A stretch of DNA of 64,000 nt from Hyphomicrobiales bacterium (GCA_900470805.1 UCCA01000015.1:184287-248286); one strand, 5' to 3'. Positions 47,338-57,951 are shown, numbered from the stretch's first letter. The notes: a model not told the origin generated them from the letters alone. Program-made: numbers and translations.

Positions 47338-47657
47338 CAGCTTTGCCGGCTGGCCTTTTCTTTGAGGCCGGATTGAGCGCTACGGCGCTCAAGCTCCGCC
47401 ATGACATCTTGCAACGGAATGCCCGCGACCTTCAATACGACCAAGAGATGATAGAGAAGGTCGGCGGCTTCGTAGGTGAGGTTGTCGCGGTCGTCGGCCA
47501 CCGCTGCCATGACGGCTTCGATCGCCTCTTCGCCCAGCTTCTTGGCGGCTTTGCTCTGGCCTGCGGCAACGAGCTTTGCGGTCCAGGATTCGTCCGGCGA
47601 GGCTTTCGATCGCGCGTCTACGATCTTTTCCAGGTCATCAAGTGTGAATTCGCTCAT
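47337..47657 (-). CDS. hisE: Phosphoribosyl-ATP pyrophosphatase
   Basis: Second step of histidine synthesis, hydrolysing PR-ATP to PR-AMP. 106 residues from the ATG at 47655-47657 ([16 protein letters not shown]). A MazG-like all-helical fold with [37 protein letters not shown], which carries the E-E-x-x-E and E-x-x-D metal-binding residues. Stand-alone HisE (not fused to HisI) is usual in alphaproteobacteria; hisI is not in the window. 16 bases separate it from hisF. Confidence 0.95.
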   Translation of the reverse strand: MSEFTLDDLEKIVDARSKASPDESWTAKLVAAGQSKAAKKLGEEAIEAVMAAVADDRDNLTYEAADLLYHLLVVLKVAGIPLQDVMAELERRSAQSGLKEKASRQS

Positions 47658-47673
47658 GATTTCGCTTTCAGGC

Positions 47674-48462
47674 TCAGTCGAGACGCATGTCGATGCCGCA
47701 AGAAGACATATAGCGCTTCGCTTCCCCGACGGAATAGGTGCCGAAGTGGAAGATGGAAGCGGCCAGAACCGCCGTCGCGTGGCCCTCTTTGATGCCGGCC
47801 ACGAGATCGTCGAGATCGCCCACGCCACCGGACGCGATCACAGGCACCCTGACGGCATCGGCAATCGCCCGCGTCAGTTCCAGATCGTAGCCGGCTTTGG
47901 TTCCGTCTCGGTCCATCGAGGTCACCAGCAGTTCGCCGGCGCCGCGCTCGACCATCTTGCGGGCGAACTCGACGGCATCGATGCCGGTCGCGTTGCGGCC
48001 GCCGTGGGTGTAGATCTCCCAGGCGCTCATGTTGTCGCCACCGACCGCCTGCGTCAGCCGGCGCTTGGCGTCGATCGACACGACGATGCACTGGTCGCCG
48101 AACTTGTCGGCCGCCTCGGCCACGAAATCCGGATTGCTGACCGCGGCGGAATTGATCGAAACCTTGTCGGCACCGCACAAAAGCAGCTTGCGGATGTCGG
48201 CGATGGTGCGAACGCCGCCACCGACGGTAACGGGCATGAAGCACTGATCGGCAGTGCGCGACACGACGTCGAAGATCGTCTCGCGATTGTCCGAAGATGC
48301 GGTGATGTCGAGGAAGCAGAGCTCGTCGGCGCCGGCCGCGTCATAGGCCTTGGCGGCCTCGACGGGATCGCCGGCATCGACGAGGTTCAGGAAGTTGACA
48401 CCCTTGACGACACGGCCGTCCTTGACGTCGAGGCAGGGAATGACGCGAGCCTTCAGGGTCAT
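47674..48462 (-). CDS. hisF: Imidazole glycerol phosphate synthase, cyclase subunit
   Basis: TIM barrel that combines PRFAR with ammonia from HisH to form imidazole glycerol phosphate and AICAR. 262 residues. Catalytic Asp near the N-terminus in [20 protein letters not shown] (about 6-25) and the second catalytic Asp in [15 protein letters not shown] (about 130). Phosphate sites: [11 protein letters not shown] and [13 protein letters not shown]. It overlaps hisA by 4 bases, and works in a complex with HisH encoded two genes upstream. Confidence 0.97.
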   Translation of the reverse strand: MTLKARVIPCLDVKDGRVVKGVNFLNLVDAGDPVEAAKAYDAAGADELCFLDITASSDNRETIFDVVSRTADQCFMPVTVGGGVRTIADIRKLLLCGADKVSINSAAVSNPDFVAEAADKFGDQCIVVSIDAKRRLTQAVGGDNMSAWEIYTHGGRNATGIDAVEFARKMVERGAGELLVTSMDRDGTKAGYDLELTRAIADAVRVPVIASGGVGDLDDLVAGIKEGHATAVLAASIFHFGTYSVGEAKRYMSSCGIDMRLD

Positions 48463-49208
48463 TGTGCTGTCTCCTTCGCCCTTGCCGCCTTGATCAGCGC
48501 CAGCGCTTCGGTCGGGTCGATGCGGCCATCATAGAGCGCCCGGCCGGAAATCGCACCTTCCAGCTTGCGCGCATCGGGCTGCAGCATCCGCTTGACGTCG
48601 TCGATCGAAGCCAAGCCACCGGACGCGATGACAGGAATCGAAACGGCGCCGGCAAGCGCCAGCGTCGAGTCCCAGTTGATGCCTGCAAGGATGCCGTCCC
48701 GGTCGATATCGGTATAGATGATCGCCGCAACGCCAGCGCCTTCGAACTTTTTTGCCAGCTCGACAATGCCGAGTTCGGATGCTTCCGCCCAGCCCTCGAC
48801 GGCCACCTTGCCGCCCTTGGCGTCGATGCCGACGGCGACGTGACCGGGAAACCTCTTGCAGGCTTCTATGACCAGATCAGGATCACGCACCGCGACGGTC
48901 CCGAGGATGACACGCGTCAGCCCCCGGGTGAGCCAGCTTTCGATATGGTCGAGTGTGCGAATGCCGCCGCCGAGCTGAACCGGGTTTTTTGTCGACTTAA
49001 GGATTGCGTCGACGGCCGCGCCATTGACGCTTTCACCGGCAAACGCGCCGTTGAGATCGACCACGTGCAGCCACTCGAAACCCTGGTCCTCGAAGGCTTT
49101 CGCCTGCGCGCCGGGGTCGGGATTGTAGACGGTGGCCTGCTCCATGTCGCCGAGCTTGAGGCGCACGCACTGGCCGTCCTTGAGGTCGATGGCGGGAAAT
49201 AGAATCAT
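48459..49208 (-). CDS. hisA: ProFAR isomerase
   Basis: Isomerises ProFAR to PRFAR, an Amadori rearrangement like that of TrpF. 249 residues. [15 protein letters not shown] at the N-terminus holds the catalytic Asp (about residue 8), and [18 protein letters not shown] the second one (about 130-131). Phosphate-binding glycines are in [13 protein letters not shown] and [14 protein letters not shown]. Evolutionarily related to HisF next door, with which it overlaps by 4 bases. Confidence 0.97.
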   Translation of the reverse strand: MILFPAIDLKDGQCVRLKLGDMEQATVYNPDPGAQAKAFEDQGFEWLHVVDLNGAFAGESVNGAAVDAILKSTKNPVQLGGGIRTLDHIESWLTRGLTRVILGTVAVRDPDLVIEACKRFPGHVAVGIDAKGGKVAVEGWAEASELGIVELAKKFEGAGVAAIIYTDIDRDGILAGINWDSTLALAGAVSIPVIASGGLASIDDVKRMLQPDARKLEGAISGRALYDGRIDPTEALALIKAARAKETAQ

Positions 49209-49234
49209 TCGGTCAGTCCTTGGATGGCGCGAGC

Positions 49235-49885
49235 TCAGGGCTTCCAGCGCAGGAAATTGGCGATCAGGGCGAGGCCGAGCTTCTGGCTCTTCTCCGGATG
49301 AAACTGCGCGCCCGCCATGTTGTCGCGGCCGACGAAGGCGGTCAGCGGTCCGCCGTAGCTGGTGGTCGCGATCACATCGGCGTGGTTCTTAGCCGCCAGA
49401 TGGTAGGAATGCACGAAATAGGCGTGCAAACCGTCCGGCCCGGTCGGAATGCCGTCGAACAGCGGATGCGGGCTGTTGATATCGAGCGTGTTCCAGCCGA
49501 TCTGCGGGATCTTCAGATTGGCATCGTCGGGCGTCATTTCAACGACGTCGCCGGGAATCCAGCCAAAACCTTCGGTGGTGGTCTTCTCCAGCCCGCGCGA
49601 CGACATCAGCTGCATGCCGACGCAGATGCCGAGAAAAGGCCGTGCCTTGCGCTCGACCGCCTCGATCAGCACCTCGGTCATCCCCGGAACGGCATCGAGC
49701 CCGCGCCGGCAATCGGCATAGGCGCCGACGCCGGGTAGTACGATGCGATCGGCGGCGGCCACGTCGTCAGCCTTGTCGGTGAGGTCGATTACTGCATCGA
49801 TGCCGGCCTCGCGCGCCGCCCGCTCGAATGCCTTCGTCGCCGAACGCAGATTGCCGGACCCGTAGTCGATAATTGCGACGCGCAT
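49235..49885 (-). CDS. hisH: Imidazole glycerol phosphate synthase, glutamine amidotransferase subunit
   Basis: Class I glutaminase that feeds ammonia to HisF. 216 residues from the ATG at 49883-49885. Catalytic triad elements: the nucleophile cysteine in [15 protein letters not shown] (about residue 85), and His/Glu in [13 protein letters not shown] near the C-terminus. [13 protein letters not shown] opens the protein and [11 protein letters not shown] forms the oxyanion region. The ATG shares a base with the TGA of the DUF2628 gene ahead of it, and hisA follows after 26 bases. Confidence 0.97.
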   Translation of the reverse strand: MRVAIIDYGSGNLRSATKAFERAAREAGIDAVIDLTDKADDVAAADRIVLPGVGAYADCRRGLDAVPGMTEVLIEAVERKARPFLGICVGMQLMSSRGLEKTTTEGFGWIPGDVVEMTPDDANLKIPQIGWNTLDINSPHPLFDGIPTGPDGLHAYFVHSYHLAAKNHADVIATTSYGGPLTAFVGRDNMAGAQFHPEKSQKLGLALIANFLRWKP

Positions 49886-50367
49886 CAACGTCCTCCATCA
49901 AAGCCGAACAGACCGAGCGACGTGGCATTGCCGCGATCGCCACGGGACGCGCTGTCCCATTGCGGCGAAGGCGCTTTGCCGGTGTCATCCGTGTCGGTTC
50001 GTATCGTCGAAAAATAGATGTCCTCGGCGACCTCAAGCGAGTCCGCCGAGATCAGCGCATGCTCGTCCCAGCCCTTGGAGACCAGGTTGCGCACGCGAAA
50101 ATTCTGTCCTTCCAGCGCCACCAACAGGCTGGTGCCGAAGGTTACTGCGCCGCCCACCAGCCAGAGCCCCGGTCGCTCCATCAGCGCGCCGCCGACGCTC
50201 TGCAGCAGGAAGGCCGCAATAGCATGCAGCCACAGCCGATGGCTCGCCAGCCAGATCCATGGAAAGGCAAAGCCGAGCACGGTAAATCCGTCGCGGATGA
50301 AGCGTGTCTTATCGTGGGCTTTATCGGCTCCATTAGGCGCCGTCAGAACCATATAGCTTGAACTCAT
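49885..50367 (-). CDS. DUF2628 membrane protein inside the his operon
   Basis: Unknown function. 160 residues from the ATG at 50365-50367; a longer reading into hisB is rejected. An N-terminal hydrophilic part ([27 protein letters not shown]) leads to three hydrophobic stretches: [36 protein letters not shown] and [20 protein letters not shown]. The C-terminal third is hydrophilic and begins with N-x-R-V-R-N-L. It is inserted between hisB and hisH with 1-base overlap to hisH and 23 bases to hisB, so it must be co-transcribed with histidine genes. This position recurs in Rhizobiales, but no role in histidine synthesis is known. Confidence 0.85.
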   Translation of the reverse strand: MSSSYMVLTAPNGADKAHDKTRFIRDGFTVLGFAFPWIWLASHRLWLHAIAAFLLQSVGGALMERPGLWLVGGAVTFGTSLLVALEGQNFRVRNLVSKGWDEHALISADSLEVAEDIYFSTIRTDTDDTGKAPSPQWDSASRGDRGNATSLGLFGFDGGR

Positions 50368-50390
50368 ATCGTCAGGCTCCCTGGAGGGGC

Positions 50391-50999
50391 TCAGACGAGC
50401 GTGCCCTTCGTCGAGGGTACACGGCCCGCCTGCCTCGGATCGATCTCGGTCGCCGTGCGCAATGCGCGGGCAACGGCCTTGAAGCAAGTCTCGGCGATAT
50501 GATGGTTGTTGGCGCCGTAATGGTTCAGGATATGCAACGTGATGCCGGCGTTCTGGGCGAGCGCCTGGAAGAACTCGCGCACCAGTTCGGTATCGAAGGT
50601 GCCGATCTTCGGCGCGCTGAAGGCGACATTCCAGACGAGGAACGGACGGCCCGAGAGATCGACGGCGGCCTTCGTCATCGTCTCGTCCATGGCAAGATCG
50701 ATCGAGGCATAGCGTGTGATGCCGCGGCGGTCACCGAGCGCCTTCGCGATCGCCTGGCCGATGGCGATGCCCGTGTCCTCGACCGCATGGTGATCGTCGA
50801 CATGCAGGTCGCCCTTGGTCTCGATCTCCATGTCGATCAGCGAATGCCGGGACAGCTGGTCGAGCATATGGTCGAAGAAGCCGACGCCGGTCGAAATCGT
50901 CGACTTGCCGGTGCCGTCGAGATTGACGGAAACGGAAACCGAAGTTTCGTTGGTCTTGCGGGATACGGATCCCGTACGGCTTGCTGCGGTCTCGGCCAT
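50391..50999 (-). CDS. hisB: Imidazoleglycerol-phosphate dehydratase
   Basis: Dehydrates imidazole glycerol phosphate to imidazole acetol phosphate, using manganese. 202 residues, monofunctional form without the HisN phosphatase. The two metal-binding repeats are [16 protein letters not shown] (about 68-83) and [18 protein letters not shown] (about 162-179); [16 protein letters not shown] is the third landmark. The ATG at 50997-50999 is supported by [19 protein letters not shown] matching the family. The same frame stays open far upstream, antisense to hslVU, which is a composition artefact. First gene of the his-coaA operon, divergent from hslV. Confidence 0.97.
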   Translation of the reverse strand: MAETAASRTGSVSRKTNETSVSVSVNLDGTGKSTISTGVGFFDHMLDQLSRHSLIDMEIETKGDLHVDDHHAVEDTGIAIGQAIAKALGDRRGITRYASIDLAMDETMTKAAVDLSGRPFLVWNVAFSAPKIGTFDTELVREFFQALAQNAGITLHILNHYGANNHHIAETCFKAVARALRTATEIDPRQAGRVPSTKGTLV

Positions 51000-51176
51000 A
51001 TGGCGCTCCCTCCGGAAATACGCGGGTTCCTTATCAGGCGTGCTGGGAAATATCCAGAAGCGCGGCCGTAGAAATCGAAGCCATTTGCAATCGGCATTCG
51101 CCAACTTACATAGGGCTCGACAGGGCCGATGAACGGCCCGAGGTATCAGCCCGCCTGACGGGCCAGGATGTATTCG

Positions 51177-51704
51177 ATGACAACGATTATTACAGTTCGA
51201 AAGGGCGGCAAGGTCATCATGGCGGGCGACGGTCAGGTCAGCCTCGGCCAGACCGTCATGAAGGGCAATGCCCGCAAGGTGCGCCGCATCGGCAAGGGCG
51301 GTGACGTCATCGCCGGTTTCGCCGGCGCCACCGCCGATGCCTTCACGCTTCTGGAGCGGCTTGAAAAGAAGCTCGAGCAATATCCCGGTCAGCTGATGCG
51401 CGCCGCCGTCGAGCTCGCCAAGGATTGGCGCACCGACAAGTATCTGCGCAATCTCGAAGCCATGATGCTGGTCGCCGACAAGTCGGTGACGCTGGCAATC
51501 ACCGGCAATGGCGACGTGCTGGAACCCGAACATGGTGCCATCGCCATCGGCTCCGGCGGCAACTATGCATTCGCGGCCGCCCGCGCGCTGATGGATAGCG
51601 ACAAGTCGGCCGAGGACATCGCCCGCCGGGCGCTCGATATCGCCGCCGACATCTGCGTCTATACCAACCACAATCTCGTGGTCGAAACACTGGATGCCGA
51701 ATAA
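51177..51704 (+). CDS. hslV: HslV (ClpQ) protease subunit of the HslUV proteasome-like complex
   Basis: Threonine protease ring that degrades unfolded proteins delivered by HslU. 175 residues. The start is decided by chemistry: the nucleophile must be Thr1 exposed after Met removal, so the ATG at 51177 ([13 protein letters not shown]) is required; an ATG 9 bases upstream would bury it. AGGA lies 8 bases before. Further motifs: [41 protein letters not shown], and [15 protein letters not shown]. Divergent from hisB across 177 bases; hslU follows after 75 bases. Confidence 0.97.
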   Translation: MTTIITVRKGGKVIMAGDGQVSLGQTVMKGNARKVRRIGKGGDVIAGFAGATADAFTLLERLEKKLEQYPGQLMRAAVELAKDWRTDKYLRNLEAMMLVADKSVTLAITGNGDVLEPEHGAIAIGSGGNYAFAAARALMDSDKSAEDIARRALDIAADICVYTNHNLVVETLDAE

Positions 51705-51779
51705 CGTCAAGCTTTGAACATGGGTCCCGTGGGCCGGGCCGCGAACGGCCGGCCGAAACGGGAAAGCCAAGAGGATATC

Positions 51780-53084
51780 ATGACCAATTTTTCTCCGAGA
51801 GAAATCGTCTCCGAGCTGGACCGCCACATCATCGGCCAGCATGACGCCAAGCGCGCCGTCGCCATCGCGCTGCGCAACCGCTGGCGCCGCCAGCAGCTCG
51901 ACGAGAGCCTGCGCGACGAAGTGATGCCCAAGAACATCCTGATGATCGGCCCGACCGGCGTCGGCAAGACGGAAATCTCCCGCCGCCTCGCCAAGCTCGC
52001 CGGCGCGCCCTTCATCAAGGTCGAAGCCACCAAGTTCACCGAAGTCGGCTATGTCGGGCGCGACGTCGAGCAGATCATCCGCGATCTCGTCGAGGTCGGC
52101 ATCGGTCTTGCCCGCGAAAAGAAGCGCTCCGAGGTCGAAGCCAAGGCGCATATGAGCGCCGAGGAACGCGTGCTCGACGCGCTGGTCGGCTCCACCGCAT
52201 CGCCTGCCACCCGTGACAGCTTCCGCAAGAAGCTGCGATCGGGCGAACTTGACGATAAGGAGATCGACATCGAAGTGGCCGATACCAGCACCGGCATGGG
52301 CGGTTTCGACGTCCCCGGCATGCAGGGCGGCATCGGCATGATCAACCTGTCGGAAATGTTCGGCAAGGCCATGGGCGGCCGCACCAAGAAGGTGCGCACC
52401 ACCGTGAAGGCCTCCTACACCGACCTGATCCGCGACGAATCCGACAAGCTGATCGACAATGAAGTCATCCAGCGCGAGGCGGTGCGCGCCGTCGAGAACG
52501 ACGGCATCGTCTTCCTCGACGAGATCGACAAGATCGCTGCCCGCGATGGCGGCATGGGTGCCGGTGTCTCCCGCGAAGGCGTGCAGCGCGACCTGCTGCC
52601 GCTGGTCGAAGGCACGACGGTCTCGACCAAGTACGGCCCGGTCAAGACCGACCACGTGCTGTTCATCGCGTCCGGCGCCTTCCACGTCTCCAAGCCGTCG
52701 GACCTGCTGCCGGAGCTTCAGGGTCGTCTGCCGATCCGCGTCGAGCTGCGCCCGCTGACCAAGGAAGACTTCCGCCGCATCCTGACGGAAACCGAGGCCA
52801 GCCTGATCCGCCAGTACATCGCGCTGATGCAGACCGAGGGCCTGAACCTCGAATTCACCGACGACGCTCTCGATGCGCTCGCCGATGTCGCGGTGCATCT
52901 CAACGCCTCGGTCGAAAACATCGGCGCCCGCCGCCTGCAGACGGTGATGGAGCGGGTGCTGGACGAGATCTCGTTCAACGCGCCGGATCGCGGCGGTACG
53001 GCGGTGACCATCGACGCCGAATACGTCCGCAAGCATGTCGGCGATCTCGCCCAGAACACCGACCTCTCGCGCTTCATTCTGTGA
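51780..53084 (+). CDS. hslU: HslU (ClpY) ATPase subunit
   Basis: AAA+ unfoldase that threads substrates into HslV. 434 residues from the ATG at 51780 ([20 protein letters not shown]). Walker [21 protein letters not shown] (about 52-71), the pore motif GYVGRDVEQ, the I domain between about 110 and 240 (including a Met/Gly-rich [18 protein letters not shown]), Walker [13 protein letters not shown] (about 242-253), sensor and arginine finger region [14 protein letters not shown]. The C-terminus [13 protein letters not shown] matches the tail that inserts into HslV. All elements are intact. Confidence 0.97.
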   Translation: MTNFSPREIVSELDRHIIGQHDAKRAVAIALRNRWRRQQLDESLRDEVMPKNILMIGPTGVGKTEISRRLAKLAGAPFIKVEATKFTEVGYVGRDVEQIIRDLVEVGIGLAREKKRSEVEAKAHMSAEERVLDALVGSTASPATRDSFRKKLRSGELDDKEIDIEVADTSTGMGGFDVPGMQGGIGMINLSEMFGKAMGGRTKKVRTTVKASYTDLIRDESDKLIDNEVIQREAVRAVENDGIVFLDEIDKIAARDGGMGAGVSREGVQRDLLPLVEGTTVSTKYGPVKTDHVLFIASGAFHVSKPSDLLPELQGRLPIRVELRPLTKEDFRRILTETEASLIRQYIALMQTEGLNLEFTDDALDALADVAVHLNASVENIGARRLQTVMERVLDEISFNAPDRGGTAVTIDAEYVRKHVGDLAQNTDLSRFIL

Positions 53085-53151
53085 CGCGCGAGCACCGGCC
53101 TTCGTCATTACTGGCGTGATGCCGCAACTTTGACCGACTGCACTCTCGACA

Positions 53152-53188
53152 ACGGGTCTTTTACTTTTTAGTGAAAGGCCCGTTTTGT
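53152..53188 (+). terminator. Terminator after hslU
   Basis: A 10-base stem with one G-U or mismatch position (53152-53161 with 53174-53183) is followed by TTTTG. Flanking GACAA/TTGTC bases can extend it. Confidence 0.7.
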
Positions 53189-53249
53189 TGTCGGCGCCAG
53201 CATTATTCGGCCAAGATTATAGGCCAGTCAGCGCCGAACACTGCCAGGA

Positions 53250-54215
53250 ATGATGGGAACGCTGATCGTGCGACGCCTTCTGACAAGCCTTATGATTGCC
53301 GCCACGGTGCTGACAGCAGCGCCTGCCTTCTCCATGCAGCTTGTCCCGCCAGGCAATCGTAACGTCGAGCAGCCGAATGTTCCCGGCGCATCGGTCCGCC
53401 GCACCAAGGGCACCAAGACGACCTTCGATCGCAAATACGACAAGGTCTACGAACTGCTCTCCACCGATCACGAGCTGATGGGCAAGATCAAGAAGGTCTC
53501 GGCCGCCTACGGCGTTGATCCGATCCACGTCGTCGGTGCCATCGTCGGCGAGCACACCTACAATGTCGACGCCTACGACCGCCTGCAGTCCTACTATGTC
53601 AAGGCCGCGTCCTATGCCGGCCAGAGCTTCCGCTTCGCCTATGATGGCGAGGATGTCGATGATTTTATCAAGCGTCCGCAGTTTGCCGAATGCAACGGCA
53701 AGAATGATTCCTATACGCTGTGGAGCTGCCGCGAGGATGTTTGGGAAAGCGATTTCCGTGGCAAGACCGTCGGCGGCAAGAGCTTCCCGAACAATCGCTT
53801 CAGCGCCGTCTTCTTCCAGCCCTTCTATGCCGGCCAGACCTTCGGCCTCGGCCAGATCAACCCGCTGACGGCGCTGATGCTGTCGGACTTGGTCTCAAAG
53901 GTTTCCGGATATGACAAGCTGAACGAAAAGGACGCCGGCAGCGTCTACAAGGCGATCATGCAGCCCGACATTTCGCTGGCCTTCGTCGCCGCCGCCGTTC
54001 GCCGCTCGATCGACGACTACAAGCAGATCGCCGGCATGGACATCTCCAAGAACCCCGGCCTGACGGCAACGCTCTACAACCTTGGAAATTCCCGCCAGCG
54101 CGCCGCGGCGCTTGCCGCCAGGAACCGCGCATCGGGCGACACGGTCTGGCCGGAAGAGAACTATTACGGATGGTTGATCAACGACAAGCTGGACGAGCTG
54201 CAGCGCCTGCTCTAA
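53250..54215 (+). CDS. DUF1402 exported protein, lysozyme-like signature
   Basis: Family found mainly in Rhizobiales, unassigned. 321 residues with a signal peptide (LIVRRLLTSLMIAATVLTA up to about residue 28, cleavage after A-F-S). The mature part has three segments in the order and spacing of transglycosylase-fold lysozymes: VVGAIVGEHTYNVDA (Glu101, compare A-x-I-x-x-E-S-x-x-N), FGLGQINPLTALM (199-202 GLGQ, compare GLMQ) and TATLYNLGN (Tyr276-Asn277, compare AYN). I infer a periplasmic peptidoglycan-cleaving enzyme or an inactive relative. Two ATGs (53250, 53253) are possible. It stands alone between hslU and the P450 gene. Confidence 0.85.
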   Translation: MMGTLIVRRLLTSLMIAATVLTAAPAFSMQLVPPGNRNVEQPNVPGASVRRTKGTKTTFDRKYDKVYELLSTDHELMGKIKKVSAAYGVDPIHVVGAIVGEHTYNVDAYDRLQSYYVKAASYAGQSFRFAYDGEDVDDFIKRPQFAECNGKNDSYTLWSCREDVWESDFRGKTVGGKSFPNNRFSAVFFQPFYAGQTFGLGQINPLTALMLSDLVSKVSGYDKLNEKDAGSVYKAIMQPDISLAFVAAAVRRSIDDYKQIAGMDISKNPGLTATLYNLGNSRQRAAALAARNRASGDTVWPEENYYGWLINDKLDELQRLL

Positions 54216-54262
54216 CTCTGGTCTAGCCGGGGAGGGCATCTTCCGCGAAAGGCCAGTATCAC

Positions 54263-55672
54263 ATGGACATGCGTCCGGACCCGTTCGTTCCGCCAGCGCC
54301 GATTCCGCGCAATTCGCCGCCGAGCCGGCTTGAGATCATCCGCACCATCCTGCGCAACCCGCTGGAGCTCTGGGGCGAACCCTCCTACACGCTGCCCTGG
54401 ATCAAGACGAAGTTCTTCCGCGAACGCACGCTGATCGTCAACGATCCCGGCCTGATCAAGCATGTGCTGGTCGATAACGCCGCCAATTACCGCATGTCTG
54501 ACATTCGCCAGCTGATCCTGCGCCCCATCCTGCGCGATGGACTGCTGACGGCCGAAGGCGAGGTCTGGAAGCGTTCGCGCAAGGCCGTCGCCCCCGTCTT
54601 CACGCCGCGCCATGCCAACGGCTTCGCCGGCCAGATGCTGCGCCAGTCGGAGGAATACGTCCGCAAATACGAGACGTCAGGCGCCGATGGCCAGACGTTC
54701 GAGATCGCCAGTGACATGGCCGAGCTCACCTTCGCCATCCTCGCCGATACGCTGTTCTCCGGCGAAATCGTCACCTCCTCGGACAGCTTCGCCGACGACG
54801 TCAACGCGCTCCTGCATCGCATGGGTCGCGTTGACCCGATGGACCTGTTACGCGCACCCTCCTGGGTGCCGCGCGTCACCCGCATTGGTGGCCAGAAGGT
54901 GCTGGAGAAATTCCGGACCATCGTACGCGAAACCATGGATGCGCGGCTCGCCCGCATGCAGGCCGACCGTGCCAGCACGCCGGAAGATTTCCTCACCCTG
55001 CTGCTGGACCAGGCGGCGAGTGGTGGGCTGACCAATGCCGAGATCGAGGACAACATCCTCACCTTCATCGGCGCCGGTCACGAAACCACGGCCCGCGCGC
55101 TCGCCTGGACGCTCTACTGTCTCGCCAACACGCCGCATATCCGCGACGCCATGGAGGAAGAAATCGACCGCGTGCTGGCGACAGGCGCCGAGCCGGTGAA
55201 GTGGCTTGAGCTGATGCCCTATACCCGCGCCGCCTTCGAGGAGGCGCTTCGCCTCTATCCGCCGGCGCCATCTATCAATCGCGCGGCGATAGCGGATGAT
55301 CGCTGGACCAATGCCAAGGGCGAAACCATCACCATCGAAGCGGGCGTCACTGTGCTGATCATGCCGTGGACGCTTCATCGCCACGAACTCTACTGGGAAA
55401 AGCCGCGCGCCTACATGCCCGAGCGCTTCCTGCCCGAAAACCGCGGCAAGATCGGCCGCTTCCAGTTCCTCCCGTTCGGCGCCGGCCCACGCGTCTGCAT
55501 CGGCGCCACCTTCGCGCTGCAGGAGGCGGTGATCGCGCTTGCGGTGATGATGCATCGTTTCCGCTTCGACATGACCGCGGACACCAACCCCTGGCCGGTG
55601 CAGAAACTGACGACACAGCCGCAGAACGGCCTGCCGATGCGTGTCACGCCACGCGCCGTGCCGAAGGCATAA
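54263..55672 (+). CDS. Cytochrome P450
   Basis: Haem-thiolate monooxygenase, substrate unknown. 469 residues, soluble (no N-terminal anchor). The I-helix oxygen-activating motif is TFIGAGHETTARALAW (about 267-282), the K-helix E-x-x-R is FEEALRLYPPAP, the PERF motif is MPERFLPEN, and the haem-binding loop FLPFGAGPRVCIG has the ligand Cys412. The sequence resembles the CYP102/fatty-acid-hydroxylase-like group more than camphor types, but this is an impression. No ferredoxin or reductase gene lies nearby, so redox partners must come from elsewhere. GC content and codon use look like the neighbours, so recent transfer is not suggested. Confidence 0.95.
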   Translation: MDMRPDPFVPPAPIPRNSPPSRLEIIRTILRNPLELWGEPSYTLPWIKTKFFRERTLIVNDPGLIKHVLVDNAANYRMSDIRQLILRPILRDGLLTAEGEVWKRSRKAVAPVFTPRHANGFAGQMLRQSEEYVRKYETSGADGQTFEIASDMAELTFAILADTLFSGEIVTSSDSFADDVNALLHRMGRVDPMDLLRAPSWVPRVTRIGGQKVLEKFRTIVRETMDARLARMQADRASTPEDFLTLLLDQAASGGLTNAEIEDNILTFIGAGHETTARALAWTLYCLANTPHIRDAMEEEIDRVLATGAEPVKWLELMPYTRAAFEEALRLYPPAPSINRAAIADDRWTNAKGETITIEAGVTVLIMPWTLHRHELYWEKPRAYMPERFLPENRGKIGRFQFLPFGAGPRVCIGATFALQEAVIALAVMMHRFRFDMTADTNPWPVQKLTTQPQNGLPMRVTPRAVPKA

Positions 55673-55762
55673 AGCTTTCGAACTGTTGCACAATTGACTA
55701 TCGGTGAAAGCCGGTCAAAGTGGCGGCATATGGAAAGCCGTCAGTGCCCGAGGAGACAATCT

Positions 55763-57934
55763 ATGAGCCGCATCGAAAAACACGGTCTCGCGATCGAAGC
55801 CGTCCTTCATGACTTCCTTGTGGACGAGGCGCTGCCCGGTCTTGGTCTCGATGCGGACAAATTCTTTGCCGACTTCTCCGCCATCGTCCACGATCTCGCG
55901 CCGAAAAACCGGGCGCTGTTGGCCAAGCGCGATGCGTTGCAGCTGCGGATCGACGAATGGTATCGCCAGCACGGTGCACCGAGCGACATGGACGCCTACC
56001 AGACTTTCCTGCGCGAGATCGGCTATCTCCTGCCTGAAGGATCCGATTTCCACGTCTCCACCAGTAACGTCGATCCCGAGATCGCCTCGATCGCCGGACC
56101 GCAGCTTGTCGTCCCCGTCATGAATGCCCGTTACGCGCTGAACGCCGCGAACGCCCGCTGGGGCTCGCTCTACGACGCGCTTTACGGCACCGATGCGATT
56201 CCCGAGGCGGATGGGGCGGAAAAGGGCAGGGGCTACAATCCGAAGCGAGGCGAGAAGGTCATCGCCTGGGTCCGCGATTTCCTCGACCAGGCAGTGCCAC
56301 TCGTCGATTGGAGCTGGAAGGATATCGCTGGTCTTTCGGTAAAGGATGGCGCGCTTGCACTGGTCTCCATCGATGGCGAACATGTCGCACTCAAGGATGC
56401 CGGTCATTTCGCCGGCTACCGAGGCGATGCCTCTGCGCCGACCAATCTCCTGCTGAAAAACAACGGCATCCATATCGACATCGTGATTGATGCCTCGACG
56501 GCGATCGGCAAGAGCGATCCGGCGCATATCTCCGACGTCTGGCTCGAATCCGCGATCACCACGATCATGGACTGCGAGGATTCGATCGCCGCTGTTGATG
56601 CCGAGGACAAGACCGAGGTCTACCGCAACTGGCTCGGTCTGATGAAGGGCGATCTGCAGGAAGACGTCACAAAGGGCGACAAGAGCTTCATCCGCAAGCT
56701 CAACCCGGATCTCGACTATATCGACCCGGACGGCGCGTCTTTCGAGGTCCACCGCCGCTCGCTGATGCTGATCCGCAATGTCGGCCACCTCATGACGAAT
56801 CCGGCTATCCTTGATCGTGACGGCAACGAGGTGCCCGAGGGTATCATGGACGCGATGATCACGGCAGCGATCGCGCTCTACGACATCGGCCCCAACGGCC
56901 GCCGCAAGAATTCCCGCACCGGCTCCATGTATGTCGTCAAGCCGAAGATGCACGGCCCCGAGGAAGTGGCCTTTGCCGTCGAGATCTTCTCGCGCGTCGA
57001 GGATGCGTTGGGCATCGCTGAGAATACCATCAAGATGGGTATCATGGACGAGGAGCGCCGCACTACTGTTAACCTCAAGGAATGCATCCGCGCCGCCCGT
57101 GAGCGCGTCGTCTTCATCAACACCGGCTTCCTCGACCGCACCGGCGACGAGATGCACACCTCGATGGAAGCCGGCCCGATGATCCGTAAGGGCGACATGA
57201 AGCAGGCCGCCTGGATCGCCGCCTACGAGAACTCGAACGTCGATATCGGCCTCGAATGCGGCCTCTCCGGCCATGCTCAGATCGGCAAGGGCATGTGGGC
57301 GATGCCGGATCTGATGGCGGCGATGCTGGAACAGAAGATTGCCCACCCGAGGGCCGGCGCCAACACCGCCTGGGTCCCGTCACCGACGGCGGCAACCCTG
57401 CATGCCACCCACTATCACAAGGTCAATGTCGCCAATGTCCAGCGCGGCCTGAAGGACCGCCCGCGCGCCAAGCTGAACGATATCCTCTCGGTCCCGGTCG
57501 CCGTCCGTCCCAACTGGACGCCGGAGGAAATCCAGCGTGAACTGGACAACAATGCCCAGGGCATCCTCGGCTACGTCGTTCGCTGGGTCGATCAGGGCGT
57601 CGGTTGCTCCAAGGTGCCAGACATCAACAATGTCGGCCTGATGGAAGACCGCGCGACGCTACGCATCTCCGCCCAGCACATGGCCAACTGGCTGCACCAC
57701 AAGGTGGTCACCGAGGCGCAAATCCTGGAGACGATGAAGCGCATGGCCGCCGTCGTCGATCAGCAGAACATCGGTGATGCGCTCTATCATCCGATGGCGA
57801 CGGATTTCGAAGGCTCGATCGCTTTCCAGGCCGCCCTCGAGCTGGTGCTGGAGGGCAGGGTGCAGCCAAATGGCTACACTGAACCGGTCCTGCACCGCCG
57901 CCGCCTGGAGCTGAAGGCGGCGCAGTCCGCCTGA
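55763..57934 (+). CDS. glcB: Malate synthase G
   Basis: Condenses glyoxylate with acetyl-CoA to malate. 723 residues, the size of isoform G. Start ATG at 55763 follows GAGGAG; an earlier frame extension is unsupported. TIM-barrel motifs: [20 protein letters not shown] (about 157), [20 protein letters not shown] with catalytic acidic residues (about 264-283), [18 protein letters not shown] with the glyoxylate-binding region, [15 protein letters not shown] with the active Arg, and [25 protein letters not shown]. Single gene with its own terminator; isocitrate lyase is not in the window. Confidence 0.97.
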   Translation: MSRIEKHGLAIEAVLHDFLVDEALPGLGLDADKFFADFSAIVHDLAPKNRALLAKRDALQLRIDEWYRQHGAPSDMDAYQTFLREIGYLLPEGSDFHVSTSNVDPEIASIAGPQLVVPVMNARYALNAANARWGSLYDALYGTDAIPEADGAEKGRGYNPKRGEKVIAWVRDFLDQAVPLVDWSWKDIAGLSVKDGALALVSIDGEHVALKDAGHFAGYRGDASAPTNLLLKNNGIHIDIVIDASTAIGKSDPAHISDVWLESAITTIMDCEDSIAAVDAEDKTEVYRNWLGLMKGDLQEDVTKGDKSFIRKLNPDLDYIDPDGASFEVHRRSLMLIRNVGHLMTNPAILDRDGNEVPEGIMDAMITAAIALYDIGPNGRRKNSRTGSMYVVKPKMHGPEEVAFAVEIFSRVEDALGIAENTIKMGIMDEERRTTVNLKECIRAARERVVFINTGFLDRTGDEMHTSMEAGPMIRKGDMKQAAWIAAYENSNVDIGLECGLSGHAQIGKGMWAMPDLMAAMLEQKIAHPRAGANTAWVPSPTAATLHATHYHKVNVANVQRGLKDRPRAKLNDILSVPVAVRPNWTPEEIQRELDNNAQGILGYVVRWVDQGVGCSKVPDINNVGLMEDRATLRISAQHMANWLHHKVVTEAQILETMKRMAAVVDQQNIGDALYHPMATDFEGSIAFQAALELVLEGRVQPNGYTEPVLHRRRLELKAAQSA

Positions 57935-57951
57935 TCAGGAAAGAGAGATTC

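Noticed and set aside
51000..53108. Minus-strand open frame continuing upstream of hisB for about 700 codons, antisense to hslV and hslU
   Set aside because: The hisB homology starts at 50999; the upstream part matches no family and mirrors the codon periodicity of hslVU. It is a GC-rich shadow.
55715..57346. 543-codon minus-strand frame opposite glcB
   Set aside because: Antisense shadow of malate synthase G, no motifs.
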